A program made the translations under genes and the position numbers. From Martelella sp. AD-3 (lineage in GTDB: Bacteria > Pseudomonadota > Alphaproteobacteria > Rhizobiales > Rhizobiaceae), in contig NZ_CP014275.1 of assembly GCF_001578105.1 (NCBI RefSeq), positions 558,001-622,000 on the forward strand: DNA of 64,000 nucleotides, given 5' to 3'. Below the pieces are notes generated by a model. It saw only the letters and a list, made by a program, of their open reading frames with translations. It was not told the DNA's origin and ran no database searches. Positions 7,540 to 16,181 of this stretch are shown here, one piece after another (within the stretch, counting starts at the first letter, position 1; each line of letters begins with the position of its first letter).

Positions 7540-9192
7540 ATGTCCAGAGTATCGAGCCTGGCCGGTCTCTTTCTTTTGCCTGTTTTTTGCGGAGGCTTTT
7601 TGAGTCTGGCGGCCGCGCGCTCCGCCGACGCGCAGGTGCTTGAAGGACCCGGTGCCCTGTTTCTCGACCAGACGCCGATCGAAATGATGGCGTCCAACTA
7701 TTCCAGTTTCGAAACCGGCTATCTTCTGCCCAAGGGCGCGGTCTACCTTCAGTTCGGTTCCGACCAGACGCTGGGCGGCGAAGCGACGGGCACGCAGGTC
7801 TATGAGGGGCGGGCGGACTGGGCGATCAGCGATCGCTTTCAGGTCAGCGCCTTCGGCCATGTCTTCGACGATCCGCCGCAATGCGGCACGGCGGCTTGTG
7901 AGGAGAATCTCACCTTCCTGGCCGGCGGCGGCGGCGTCAAGTACGGTCTGATCGACAGCTACGGCCTGAACATGGCGGTCGCAGGCTCGCTCGAAGGCGT
8001 CTTCCTGTCGGGCGATCTCTATCAGAATGACGGCAACGGAGAATGGGACCTTGCCGGAAGCCTTCAGCTGCCGATCAGCCTGACGGTGACCGATTCCCTG
8101 CGGTTCCACGTGACGCCGGGCGTTTCCTTCCTGCCCGACAGCATCAACGGCCAGCCCTATTTCGGAACCGTGCCCTATGTCGGCGCAGGGTTGACATGGC
8201 AGCCGATCACCGGGCTTCAGTCCTATGCGACGGTGATGTTGCCCTACGCGACCGACGGCAACACGCTGTCGGGCAGCGGCGGCCTGGAGACGACACCGGT
8301 CTGGATGGCCGGCATGAAGCTTGCCGTGACGCCGAAGGCCGCCGTGGACCTCTTTGCGACAAATGGCTGGGGCATGACGCCGGCGACCAGCATCATCGCC
8401 TTTCCTCCGAAATCGGATGACATCGCCTACGGCATCCGTCTCAGCTATACGCCGTTTGTCGGCGAGGCGACGCGCGACGTGTATTTCGACAGCTACAGGG
8501 CGGATATGCTGAGTCCGGTCACCGAGCTGGAACTGCAGCAGCAGATCGGCGGGATCACGCTAGGAGCCGCCGATACGCTGACCCCCGGCCGCATTCTGGT
8601 CGAGGCCGGGATGGGCAACAGGAACTTCAGCGACTTCCACCTCGCCTTCAGTCCGGATCAGGATCTGCAGCTGGATGCCTTCTTCACGCAATATCCCGCA
8701 GGCGGGGCGGTCGGAAACGCGCAAAGCCCGTGGAACGATGAATGGTCCTACATGTTTGGCGGCAAGCTGCGCCTGATGGACCAGAAATATGGCGATCTGT
8801 TTTCGCTTTCCGGACAGGTTCTCGCCGGGCGCGACGTCAACAAGCCGACCGTGGGCGTTCTTTATGGCGCGCTTCCGGCAAGCCTTGCACTTTCGGAAAA
8901 GGCCAGCGTGACGCTGGAATCGAAGTTTGCCGCCTACCACACCGAGCGGATATGGGGGGTCGGCGGCGGTGTCTCCGTCCGTCCGTTCCGCGATCTTGAA
9001 TTGTTGGGCGAGGTCACGGCTGTCTCGGACGGCGGCGATACCATCTGGTCGGCCGGCGCCCGGTATGACCTCCATGGCACGCCGTTCAGCGCCGATGTCT
9101 ATGCCACAAATGCAACAGGTCTCCACGGACTCGGCACGATGCTTGCGCAGGATGAGCCGCGGTATGGACTCACGTTGAGATTCGCTTATTAA
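7540..9192 (+). CDS. Putative outer-membrane beta-barrel protein
   Basis: A 550-residue exported protein. Starting at ATG 7540 gives a good signal peptide (MSRVSSLAGLFLLPVF... ADAQ, cut near residue 32); an in-frame ATG at 7483 would add 19 residues before it. The mature part is rich in alternating amphipathic strands and ends in F-A-Y, as outer-membrane barrels do. Two similar halves may exist: an early YLQFGSD...FQVSAFGHVF and a later ILVEAGMG...LQLDAFFTQY. It is followed by a Wza-like export lipoprotein after 239 bases. YjbH-type exopolysaccharide barrels are a possible relative; I do not recognise the family with certainty. Likely role: envelope or polysaccharide export. Confidence 0.65.
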   Translation: MSRVSSLAGLFLLPVFCGGFLSLAAARSADAQVLEGPGALFLDQTPIEMMASNYSSFETGYLLPKGAVYLQFGSDQTLGGEATGTQVYEGRADWAISDRFQVSAFGHVFDDPPQCGTAACEENLTFLAGGGGVKYGLIDSYGLNMAVAGSLEGVFLSGDLYQNDGNGEWDLAGSLQLPISLTVTDSLRFHVTPGVSFLPDSINGQPYFGTVPYVGAGLTWQPITGLQSYATVMLPYATDGNTLSGSGGLETTPVWMAGMKLAVTPKAAVDLFATNGWGMTPATSIIAFPPKSDDIAYGIRLSYTPFVGEATRDVYFDSYRADMLSPVTELELQQQIGGITLGAADTLTPGRILVEAGMGNRNFSDFHLAFSPDQDLQLDAFFTQYPAGGAVGNAQSPWNDEWSYMFGGKLRLMDQKYGDLFSLSGQVLAGRDVNKPTVGVLYGALPASLALSEKASVTLESKFAAYHTERIWGVGGGVSVRPFRDLELLGEVTAVSDGGDTIWSAGARYDLHGTPFSADVYATNATGLHGLGTMLAQDEPRYGLTLRFAY

Positions 9193-9431
9193 GGAAGTGC
9201 AAATTGATCCGGCGCCCGTATTCGAACCCGTGTCGCCGATCAGTCACAGGACGAAGAAAAAAAGCGTTTGTTTCGGTCGAATTGCCGACTGCCAGGGAGC
9301 AGAACCAATTTCTGTTTAATCGTTTTCGAGTATCCATGTATTCTTGCCAGGCGCTTTGCTTGTCTCCTGCGGGGTGATACGTTTTGGGCTTATGTTTAAG
9401 GGGCAAGTGACAGCAATTCGGAGAGTTTCAA

Positions 9432-10736
9432 TTGCGTGCCATTACCGTCATTCTCACCGCGATCATCATGACCGGGTGCAGTGCGTTGTACAACGTTTCG
9501 GAGGTTCGCCCGGTCGTGGGCGAAACGTCCGTGGTCAAGGTTGTGCCGGTAACGAGCCAGAACGTCATGATGGCGAATGCCATGACGCCCTATACGCCGC
9601 GCTCCCTGCCGCCTGTCTTTGACCAGACGGCAACATTGCAGGGTTCCGCGGTGCCGCGGATATCCGCCTACAGGCCGCAGGCGAGACCGGGAGCCGTGCC
9701 GACCAAATTGCCGCCGGTGCAGCAGCCCAGGCCCTACCGGATCGGCGTCGGCGATGTGGTGCTTCTGGCAACGCCCACCGCCGAGACGTCGACGCTGAAC
9801 CAGATCAATGGCCTTCTTGCCGCGCAGAGCGCACGTCAGGGCTACACCGTTCAGGACGACGGGGCGATCGCGATCCCGACCGTTGGCCGGGTCACCATTG
9901 GCGGCATGACGCTGGAGGAGGCCCAGTCCGTCCTGTTCCAGAGACTTGTTGAAAGCCAGATCGATCCGAACTTCAATCTGGAGATCACGGACTTCAATTC
10001 CCAGCGCGTCGCCGTGGGTGGGGCCGTGGCGCAGCCGCAGCTTGAGCCGATCTCGCTGACGCCGCTTTATCTCGACGAGGCGGTGACTGCCGCAGGCGGC
10101 GTCGTTGCCACCGATCCGGAATATGCGACGGTGCGCCTTTATCGCGACGATCAGACCTACCAGATCCCGGCGACGAAGCTCTTTGCCAAGAACGATATAC
10201 CGAAGGTCCTGCTGCAGAACGGGGACCGCGTGTTCGTCGACACCGAATACTCGGTCGAACTGGCTGAAGGCTATCTGCGTCAGGAGCTGGATCTCGCGAA
10301 GTTCCAGCGCGACGTGCTGGAAGAGCAGCGGGACATCTTCGAAACACGCGTTCAGATGGATGCGATCGACAGGGACTACGTCTATGTCTTCGGCGAGGTC
10401 AAGCAGCAGGGCCGCTGGCCGCTTCCCTTCGGCCGTTACGCCACGCTTGCCGATGCGATGTTCGAGCAGGGGGGCATCCAGCCCGTCACCGGCAACCCGC
10501 GGCGCATCTATGTTCTGCGCAAGAACCGGATTGCGGCAGGCGAGCCCCTCGGGATCACGGCCTGGGCGCTTGATGCGCAGAATACCGCTAACCTCCTTCT
10601 GGCAACCGAGCTGCAGCTTCGGCCGAACGATATCGTCTTCGTCGCCAGCCAGCCGATCACCAACTGGAACCGCCTGATCTCGCAGATCACGCCGTCGATC
10701 TCGATCCTCGGCACGGCCAACGGCATCCTCGACTGA
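9432..10736 (+). CDS. Polysaccharide export lipoprotein (Wza/KpsD-like)
   Basis: A 434-residue lipoprotein. Start is TTG 9432, with GGAGAG six bases before; it gives a signal with lipobox (IIMTGC, Cys at 16). The Poly_export domain begins at PYRIGVGDVVLLA (about 100) and includes the DDGAIAIPTVGRVTIGGMTLEEAQ block. SLBB-like segments follow (VAVGGAV..., later YVFGEVKQQGRWPL). Between them is a charged helical insertion, ELAEGYLRQELDLAKFQRDVLEEQRD (about 277-302 by estimate), unusual for Wza. Wza-type proteins form the outer-membrane channel for capsule or exopolysaccharide. No polymerase, flippase or co-polymerase (Wzc) is adjacent. It is probably co-expressed with the barrel gene upstream. 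Confidence 0.8.
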   Translation: MRAITVILTAIIMTGCSALYNVSEVRPVVGETSVVKVVPVTSQNVMMANAMTPYTPRSLPPVFDQTATLQGSAVPRISAYRPQARPGAVPTKLPPVQQPRPYRIGVGDVVLLATPTAETSTLNQINGLLAAQSARQGYTVQDDGAIAIPTVGRVTIGGMTLEEAQSVLFQRLVESQIDPNFNLEITDFNSQRVAVGGAVAQPQLEPISLTPLYLDEAVTAAGGVVATDPEYATVRLYRDDQTYQIPATKLFAKNDIPKVLLQNGDRVFVDTEYSVELAEGYLRQELDLAKFQRDVLEEQRDIFETRVQMDAIDRDYVYVFGEVKQQGRWPLPFGRYATLADAMFEQGGIQPVTGNPRRIYVLRKNRIAAGEPLGITAWALDAQNTANLLLATELQLRPNDIVFVASQPITNWNRLISQITPSISILGTANGILD

Positions 10737-10771
10737 GGGGCTAGGGCCGCGCTCTAACTTATTGAATCGAC

Positions 10772-10811
10772 GCATCGGCCCGAAAATCGCTTCCGGTTTT
10801 CGGGTCGATGC
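10772..10811. repeat. Dispersed palindromic repeat hairpin
   Basis: Arms GCATCGGCCCGAAAA and TTTTCGGGTCGATGC pair over 15 bases with one G-T pair and a 10-base loop. It resembles a palindromic intergenic element seen repeatedly in Rhizobiales (recalled, not searched). It sits 36 bases after the Wza-like gene and lacks a trailing T-run, so it could stabilise or end that transcript only weakly. Confidence 0.5.
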
Positions 10812-10908
10812 GCTCGTCGAGCGCCGCTCCGTTGCTGCCCGCTCTTGATGCGGCGCGAACCTCCGGGACACCGTTTGGGCTCTCCCGAAAGAGCGACAAA
10901 CAAAAGCG

Positions 10909-10934
10909 GCCGGTCGCGGATGCGGCCGGCCTTC
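10909..10934 (-). terminator. Terminator-like hairpin after the small lipoprotein gene
   Basis: GGCCGG and CCGGCC arms flank a 12-base interior; on the minus strand the stem is followed by GCTTTTG. It lies about 40 bases past the stop of the minus-strand gene ending at 10973. Confidence 0.5.
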
Positions 10935-10972
10935 TCATATGCAGTCAGATGTTCGGGGAGCCCCGACGCCGA

Positions 10973-11311
10973 TCAATAGCCCGGCGGCAGGATCGACAAC
11001 TCGTCACAGGTCGCCTCGTTGCCGATCAGCGTATCCCTGATTCCGGCCTGCTGACGGGCCCGCAGGCGGGCGGCATCGATATCGGACTGATCGGCGCCCA
11101 TTTCCCGCGCTTTCGCATAGATCGCTTCGGAGGCGTTCTTGAGCTTTCTGTCGCCGCGCAGGCTCGTGTAGCTTTCGCAGCGCTGGGCGGCGAGTTCCGC
11201 GCGCGCGCCCTGGTCCAGCAGTTCCTCAAGCGGCGTTTCGGGCGGAGCCGTCTGGCAACCGGCGACCGTTACCAAGGCCGCAAAGGCGGCAGCTTTGATC
11301 AGTTTGACCAT
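10973..11311 (-). CDS. Small lipoprotein of unknown function
   Basis: A 112-residue protein beginning MVKLIKAAAFAALVTVAGCQTAPPE, a lipoprotein signal with lipobox (VAGC, Cys at 19). The start at 11311 is preferred to the longer frame because of this signal and a GGGAG site upstream. The mature part is short, charged and mostly helical (ELLDQGARAELAAQRCESY..., later DIDAARLRARQQAG), with Cys residues near 48 and 102 by estimate. I do not recognise a family. It stands alone between the export gene and the iron-binding protein gene, each side with a terminator-like hairpin. Confidence 0.65.
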   Translation of the reverse strand: MVKLIKAAAFAALVTVAGCQTAPPETPLEELLDQGARAELAAQRCESYTSLRGDRKLKNASEAIYAKAREMGADQSDIDAARLRARQQAGIRDTLIGNEATCDELSILPPGY

Positions 11312-11422
11312 TGTCTTTTCTCCCAACTGGTTCTGCCGCGCATCATAGCGAAAATCCGGCCGTTGTCTGCCGTGTTGCTCGACCCGTCGAGAGAATGGCA
11401 TGGATGCTGCGGAAACGAAAAA

Positions 11423-11443
11423 GCCCGGCTGCTTGAGCCGGGC
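11423..11443 (-). terminator. Rho-independent terminator of the iron-binding protein gene
   Basis: On the minus strand an 8-base GC stem (GCCCGGCT / AGCCGGGC) with a CAAGC loop is followed by a T-run (TTTTTCG). It is 34 bases beyond the stop at 11477, so the gene ends without a co-transcribed permease. Confidence 0.75.
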
Positions 11444-11476
11444 CGGGAAACGTGCCGTGCGTGAGAGGATCGAAGA

Positions 11477-12508
11477 TCATGGGCCGTCGTTGAAGCCGAC
11501 CTTGTCCACGATTTCCGACGCCTCGCTGCGATGAGCGGCAATCTCTGCCAGCGACAGGTCGTCGGGATGGATCTCGCCGAAGGACCGGACGATTTCGGAG
11601 GCTTCCGCGCCAGGCATCACCGGATACTCGAAAACCTGTTCGGCATAGATTTCCTGTGCTTCCGGCGAGGCGAGATACTCCATCAGCTTCAGCGCATTTT
11701 CCGGATGCGGCGCGTGTTTGGCCATAGCCATGCCGGAGACATTGACGTGGGTTCCGCGCCCGTCGGCATTGGGAAACAGGATGTCGATCGCTGCCGCCCA
11801 CTCCTTCTGCTCGGGTTCCTTGTCGTTGGTCATCATCAGGCCGACATAATAGGTGTTGCCGAGCGCGATGTCGCATTCGCCTGACATGATGGCCTTGGCC
11901 TGACCCCGGTCGTTGCCGTTCGGGCGGCGGGCGAGATTCGCCTTCAGGCCCTTCAGCCATTCCTCGGTGTACTCGGCGCCGTGGTGGGCGATCATCGAGG
12001 CGATCAGGGCGATATTGTAGGGATGCTGGCCGTCGCGGATGCAAATCGCGCCCTTCCATTTGGGGTCCGCCAGTTCTTCATAGGTGATCGGCACCTGGCC
12101 GACGCGGTCCTTCGAGGCGTAGACGACGCGTCCGCGCTTGGTCAGCGCAAACCAGTCGCCGTCGGGGTCACGGAACTGCGCGGGGATATCCGCATTGATG
12201 ACCGCGCTTTCGACGGGCTGGGTGACGCCGGCCTCCTTGGCCTCTGTCAGGCGGCCGATGTCGACGGTCAGGATGACGTCAGCGGGCGAGTTGGCGCCTT
12301 CCGCCTTCACCCGCTCGACAAGGCCCGTATCGAGAAACAGCACATTGGTGTTGATGCCGGTCTCGGCCTCGAAGGCTTCAAGCAGGGGGGCGATCAGTTC
12401 GGGCTGGCGGTAAGAATAGATGTTGACGTCCTCCGCCGCGACCGGGGCCGCCGCAGCCGCCGTCGCCAATGCCAGAAACGAACCCGCAAGCGCCTTGAGC
12501 CTTGTCAT
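11477..12508 (-). CDS. Fe(3+) ABC transporter substrate-binding protein
   Basis: A 343-residue periplasmic protein of the FbpA/FutA/AfuA ferric-binding family. A signal peptide (MTRLKALAGSFLALATAAAA... AEDVNIYSYRQPEL) leads into the family N-terminus. The adjacent tyrosines of NTYYVGLMM are the typical Fe ligands, and an ENALKLMEYLASPEAQ block follows near the C-terminus. It would capture ferric iron in the periplasm. It is transcribed away from rirA across a 166-base gap holding an iron-responsive operator, so repression by RirA under iron sufficiency is expected. No permease or ATPase gene follows; these must be elsewhere. Confidence 0.88.
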   Translation of the reverse strand: MTRLKALAGSFLALATAAAAAPVAAEDVNIYSYRQPELIAPLLEAFEAETGINTNVLFLDTGLVERVKAEGANSPADVILTVDIGRLTEAKEAGVTQPVESAVINADIPAQFRDPDGDWFALTKRGRVVYASKDRVGQVPITYEELADPKWKGAICIRDGQHPYNIALIASMIAHHGAEYTEEWLKGLKANLARRPNGNDRGQAKAIMSGECDIALGNTYYVGLMMTNDKEPEQKEWAAAIDILFPNADGRGTHVNVSGMAMAKHAPHPENALKLMEYLASPEAQEIYAEQVFEYPVMPGAEASEIVRSFGEIHPDDLSLAEIAAHRSEASEIVDKVGFNDGP

Positions 12509-12534
12509 TGTATCCTCCTTGTGATCTTTTAAGT

Positions 12535-12549
12535 TGATTTAATTAATCA
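12535..12549. promoter_or_regulatory. Iron-responsive operator (IRO), RirA binding site
   Basis: The sequence fits TGA-N9-TCA exactly, with an AT-only core. This is the published IRO consensus for RirA in rhizobia. It lies 27 bases upstream of the ferric-binding protein gene and on the rirA side of a shared promoter region, so it can control the iron gene and perhaps rirA. Confidence 0.7.
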
Positions 12550-12609
12550 GGTATCCTGTGCGCGGTGTCAACCGATCGGACCCCTAGACTTGAGTAAAAA
12601 TTTCTTCTT

Positions 12610-12626
12610 TTTGGAATTGTTCCAAA
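12610..12626. promoter_or_regulatory. Perfect palindrome upstream of rirA
   Basis: TTTGGAA-TTG-TTCCAAA, 7-base arms around a 3-base centre, 48 bases upstream of the rirA start. The shape fits an Rrf2-type dimer site and could mediate autoregulation. It does not match the TGA-N9-TCA IRO pattern, so a different regulator is also possible. Confidence 0.5.
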
Positions 12627-12674
12627 TTGAGAAATGCGTTATAAAACTGGAAAGATTCTAAAAAGGAAACCGGT

Positions 12675-13142
12675 ATGCGCCTGACCAAGCAGACGAATTA
12701 TGCAGTGCGGATGCTCATGTATTGCGCCGCCAACGACGGCAAGCTGAGCCGCGTGCCCGAGATTGCCAAGGCTTACGGCGTGTCCGAGCTCTTCCTGTTC
12801 AAGATCATCCAGCCGCTGCACAAGGCCGGCATCATGGAAACGGTGCGGGGCCGCAATGGTGGCGTGCGCCTTGGACGTCCGGCTTCGGAAATCACGCTTT
12901 TCGATGTGGTCAGCGTCACGGAGGAGAACTTCTCCATGGCAGAATGTTTCGACGACGCCAACGAGACGGATTGCCCGCTGGTCGACAGCTGCGGCTTCAA
13001 CGAGGCGCTGCGCAAGGCGCTGAACGCGTTCTTCTCCGTGCTCGCCGAATACACGATCAACGATCTGGTGCGCCGCCGCGTCGACATCTTCAAGCTGCTC
13101 AGCATCGAGGAAAACAGGAAGGTCGAAACCTCGGCCGCGTGA
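12675..13142 (+). CDS. rirA: Iron-responsive regulator RirA (Rrf2 family)
   Basis: A 155-residue Rrf2-family winged-helix regulator closely matching rhizobial RirA: MRLTKQTNYAVRMLMYCAAN at the start, then IPEIAKAYGVSELFLFKI as the recognition region and RGRNGGVRLGRP as the wing. The three cysteines of the Fe-S cluster are in AECFDDANETDCPLVDSCG (about 93-111). RirA carries a 4Fe-4S cluster when iron is plentiful and represses uptake genes. Its neighbour is a divergent ferric-binding protein with an IRO between them. A GC hairpin terminator follows. Confidence 0.93.
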   Translation: MRLTKQTNYAVRMLMYCAANDGKLSRVPEIAKAYGVSELFLFKIIQPLHKAGIMETVRGRNGGVRLGRPASEITLFDVVSVTEENFSMAECFDDANETDCPLVDSCGFNEALRKALNAFFSVLAEYTINDLVRRRVDIFKLLSIEENRKVETSAA

Positions 13143-13171
13143 GCGCCGGCTCATTCCAGTCCGTGTTTGAA

Positions 13172-13194
13172 GGCGCCGGGGCATCTCCGGCGCC
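13172..13194 (+). terminator. Rho-independent terminator of rirA
   Basis: An 8-base GC stem (GGCGCCGG / CCGGCGCC) with a 7-base loop, then TTCTTCGTTC, 30 bases after the rirA stop. Confidence 0.7.
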
Positions 13195-13413
13195 TTCTTC
13201 GTTCCTAAAGCGGTTCGATCCGGGCAGGATGGAGGCGAGTTGGCGCTTGAGCTTACCGGGAGAAAGATGTAGCAAGGAGTGGCTAACTCGTAACAGCAAG
13301 GCCGCAACCGCGGTGAATGTCCGTTGCGAAGGTTCGGCGGGCGGCAGGCGGTCACCCTGTCCGGACAAGAAAACCGAGTTGCTCCGCCTGTCTGACGGAG
13401 CAGGGAGAGAAGC

Positions 13414-15045
13414 ATGAGCAGTCATTTCATCGGTATCGATGTCGGAACCGGCAGCGCCCGCGCGGGCGTTTTCAACGCGGAAGGACGTCTTCTCGGCGTC
13501 GGCAAGAAGGATCTCGCGCTGTGGCGGGAGGCGGGCGACATTGTCGAGCAGTCGTCGAACGACATCTGGAACGCCATCTGCTTTTCGACGAAGACGGCGA
13601 TCGCCGAAGCCGGCATTGCCCCTGAAAGCGTCAAGGGGATCGGCTTTGACGCGACCTGCTCGCTCGTCGTGCTGGATAGCGATGGCAAGCCGCTTGCCGT
13701 CGGTCCGTCGGAAGATGCCGAGCGTAACGTCATCGTGTGGATGGACCACCGGGCCATCGATCAGGCGGACCGCATCAATGCCGGCGGTCATGACGTGCTG
13801 CGCTATGTCGGCGGCCGGATTTCGCCGGAAATGGAAACCCCGAAACTGCTCTGGCTGAAGGAGAACCGGCCCGAGACCTTCGCCGCTGCGGGGCATTTCT
13901 TTGACCTCGCCGATTTCCTCTCCTTTCGGGCGACGGGATCGACAGAGCGCTCTGTCTGCACGGTGACCTGCAAATGGACCTATCTCGCCCATGAGGGGCG
14001 TTGGGACGCCGGCTATTTCAGGGCGATCGGCCTTGAGGAACTCGCCGAGAACGACTTCGCCCGCATCGGTTCAAATGTGGTCGATATTGCGACGCCGCTC
14101 GGCGACGGGCTCACGGAAACCGCGGCCGCCGAACTCGGTCTTGTCGCCGGAACGCCGGTCGGCGCCTCCTTGATCGATGCCCATTGCGGTGGCGTTGGCA
14201 CCTTCGCCTGCGAGGGGCCGAACGGCGAGAACCTGCCGCCGGAAACGCAGATGGCCCTGATCATGGGAACCTCGGCCTGCGCCATGACGCTGGCGAAGGA
14301 TGCGAATTTCGTCGATGGCGTCTGGGGCCCTTATTTCGGCGCCATGGTGCCGGGCTTCTGGCTTCTGGAGGGTGGACAGTCGGCCTATGGCGCAGCACTC
14401 GATCATCTGATCACGCTCCACCCCGCCTATTCCGCCATGCGCGAGAAGGCTGCGGCGGCGGGCTTGCCGCTTCCCGTCTATCTGGAAAAGCGCGCGGTCG
14501 AAAAAGCGGGTTCAGCGGAGCAGGCGGCCTTTCTTGGCCGCGATATCCAGGTGGTGCCGGAATTCCTCGGCAACCGTGCGCCCTATGCCGACCCGCAGGC
14601 AACCGGCGTCATCAGCGGCCTCAAGCTCGAGACGAGCGAGGACGGTCTCGTGTCGCTCTACGTCGCCGGCCTTTGCGGACTTTGCTACGGCACCCGCCAG
14701 ATCATCGAGGCGGAAAAGGAAAAGGGCCTGCCGCTCGAAACCATCGTGGTCAGCGGCGGCGCTGCCCAGAGCGCGCTTTTACGGCGCATCCTGGCGGACG
14801 CGACGGGGCTGAAGGTTGCGCTGCCCGATACGGCAGAGCCCGTCCTGCTCGGCGGCGCCATCATCGGGGCGGTCGCGTCCGGCCATCACCGAGATCTGGA
14901 ACAGGGGGCGCGACAGATGTCCTCCATCAGGGAGATCATCGAACCGGCCGGCGGCGCCGTTGCGGCTCTCCACGCAGCAAAGTTCGCGGCCTTCGCGCTG
15001 CTGCAGGAGGCAGACCGCAAGATCAGGGCGGCGATGAAGCGTTAG
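13414..15045 (+). CDS. FGGY-family D-ribulokinase (pentulose kinase)
   Basis: A 543-residue sugar kinase of the FGGY family. FIGIDVGTGSARAGVF (about residues 5-20) is the phosphate loop, GFDATCSLVVLD (about 79-90) is the TCSLV signature typical of D-ribulokinases, and WMDHRA follows. The C-terminal half carries the nucleotide block MGTSACAM and VVSGGAAQSALLRRI. It phosphorylates a ketopentose, probably D-ribulose, in the cytoplasm. A LacI regulator gene follows after 122 bases on the same strand. No isomerase or transporter is next to it, so the pathway is not settled by context. Confidence 0.85.
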   Translation: MSSHFIGIDVGTGSARAGVFNAEGRLLGVGKKDLALWREAGDIVEQSSNDIWNAICFSTKTAIAEAGIAPESVKGIGFDATCSLVVLDSDGKPLAVGPSEDAERNVIVWMDHRAIDQADRINAGGHDVLRYVGGRISPEMETPKLLWLKENRPETFAAAGHFFDLADFLSFRATGSTERSVCTVTCKWTYLAHEGRWDAGYFRAIGLEELAENDFARIGSNVVDIATPLGDGLTETAAAELGLVAGTPVGASLIDAHCGGVGTFACEGPNGENLPPETQMALIMGTSACAMTLAKDANFVDGVWGPYFGAMVPGFWLLEGGQSAYGAALDHLITLHPAYSAMREKAAAAGLPLPVYLEKRAVEKAGSAEQAAFLGRDIQVVPEFLGNRAPYADPQATGVISGLKLETSEDGLVSLYVAGLCGLCYGTRQIIEAEKEKGLPLETIVVSGGAAQSALLRRILADATGLKVALPDTAEPVLLGGAIIGAVASGHHRDLEQGARQMSSIREIIEPAGGAVAALHAAKFAAFALLQEADRKIRAAMKR

Positions 15046-15167
15046 GTCTTCCGTTTCCTGCAGCCTCTGGTTCTGCAGAAATTTGACGGCCTTTTCCCGT
15101 GCGCTCGCGCCGGGGCCGCGTTATTGTAGCCGCACGCGGCGCGGGCAGGCAGGACGAAAGACAGGCA

Positions 15168-16169
15168 ATGGCGAAAACCATATCCGAGATTGCGGAGGAC
15201 ACCGGCTATTCGAGGACCACGATCACCATGGTTCTGAGCGGTCGCGCTTCCGAATACCGGATCAGCGCGCGCACGCAAAAGATCATCCAGGATTACGTTG
15301 CCGAGCACGGCTACACGATCAACCAGACCGCGCGCAATCTGAAAACGCGGCGCAGCCACACTGTCGGATTTGTCGCGCCGGAGATCGCCAACCCGTTTTT
15401 TGCCCGGTTCATGGCGCATCTGGAGGCCTGCTGCCGGGCTGAAGGGCTGGTGCTGATCACGACATCGAGCGGCGAGGATCCGGCGCTCGAGGCGCGCGCC
15501 TTGCAAAGCCTTGTGGAGCGCGGGGTCGATGGGCTGGTGCTTGCGCCCTGTGCGCCCCGCGCGCCGGCTGCTGCCCGCAAACGCGGACGGCGCACGCCCA
15601 TGGTCCTGGTCGACCGGCACTATCCGGGCGATAGCGTCGAGGCGATCACCAGCGACCACAGGGAAAATGCGAGACTGCTCACCGAAGCGGTGATGGCCTC
15701 CGGTGCGGAACGGATGGTTTTCTTCTGCGGTCACCCGGATAATCCGGCAATTGCCGAGCGTATCGCGGGTTTCCGCGAGGCGGCGGGTGATGGCGAGACG
15801 GCGCGGGTGCTCACGGCGGACGATGACAGCGCGGCGGCGGGCGAGACCATGATGCAGGCTCTGCTTGCCGGCGGCGGAGAGCTGCCTTCGGCTCTTGTCT
15901 GTTCGTCGCTGCTTGTGCTTGAGGGCGCGCTGCAATGCCTGAAACAAGCCCGCTCGGCCGTGCCGCCCGAGATGATCATCGCCACATTCGACTATGACGG
16001 CTTCCTCGAGCTTCTGCCCAACACCGTTATCGTCATCCGCCAGAACGAGGCGGCTCTGGCGCGCGCCGCCTTCGGCTCCATCACCGCGCAGATCGGCGGC
16101 ACGGCGGCCGCCGAGGGGACGCGCACGATCGTCGATGCCGAACTGGTTCATCTCAACGCTCAGGCGTGA
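15168..16169 (+). CDS. LacI-family transcriptional regulator
   Basis: A 333-residue LacI-type repressor. ISEIAEDTGYSRTTITMVLSG (about 5-25) is the helix-turn-helix and YTINQTARNLKTRRSHTVGFV is the hinge into the periplasmic-binding-like sugar domain, which includes EIANPFFARFM and PMVLVDRHYPGDSVEAI. ATG 15168 is chosen because the 23 extra residues of a longer frame are unlike the family. The unusual ASEYRISARTQKIIQDY differs from the common ASRVLNG.VSE spacing but is seen in FruR-like members. It probably controls the adjacent pentulose kinase or the sugar genes on the opposite strand; effector unknown. Confidence 0.85.
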   Translation: MAKTISEIAEDTGYSRTTITMVLSGRASEYRISARTQKIIQDYVAEHGYTINQTARNLKTRRSHTVGFVAPEIANPFFARFMAHLEACCRAEGLVLITTSSGEDPALEARALQSLVERGVDGLVLAPCAPRAPAAARKRGRRTPMVLVDRHYPGDSVEAITSDHRENARLLTEAVMASGAERMVFFCGHPDNPAIAERIAGFREAAGDGETARVLTADDDSAAAGETMMQALLAGGGELPSALVCSSLLVLEGALQCLKQARSAVPPEMIIATFDYDGFLELLPNTVIVIRQNEAALARAAFGSITAQIGGTAAAEGTRTIVDAELVHLNAQA

Positions 16170-16181
16170 AAACGGGCGGGG

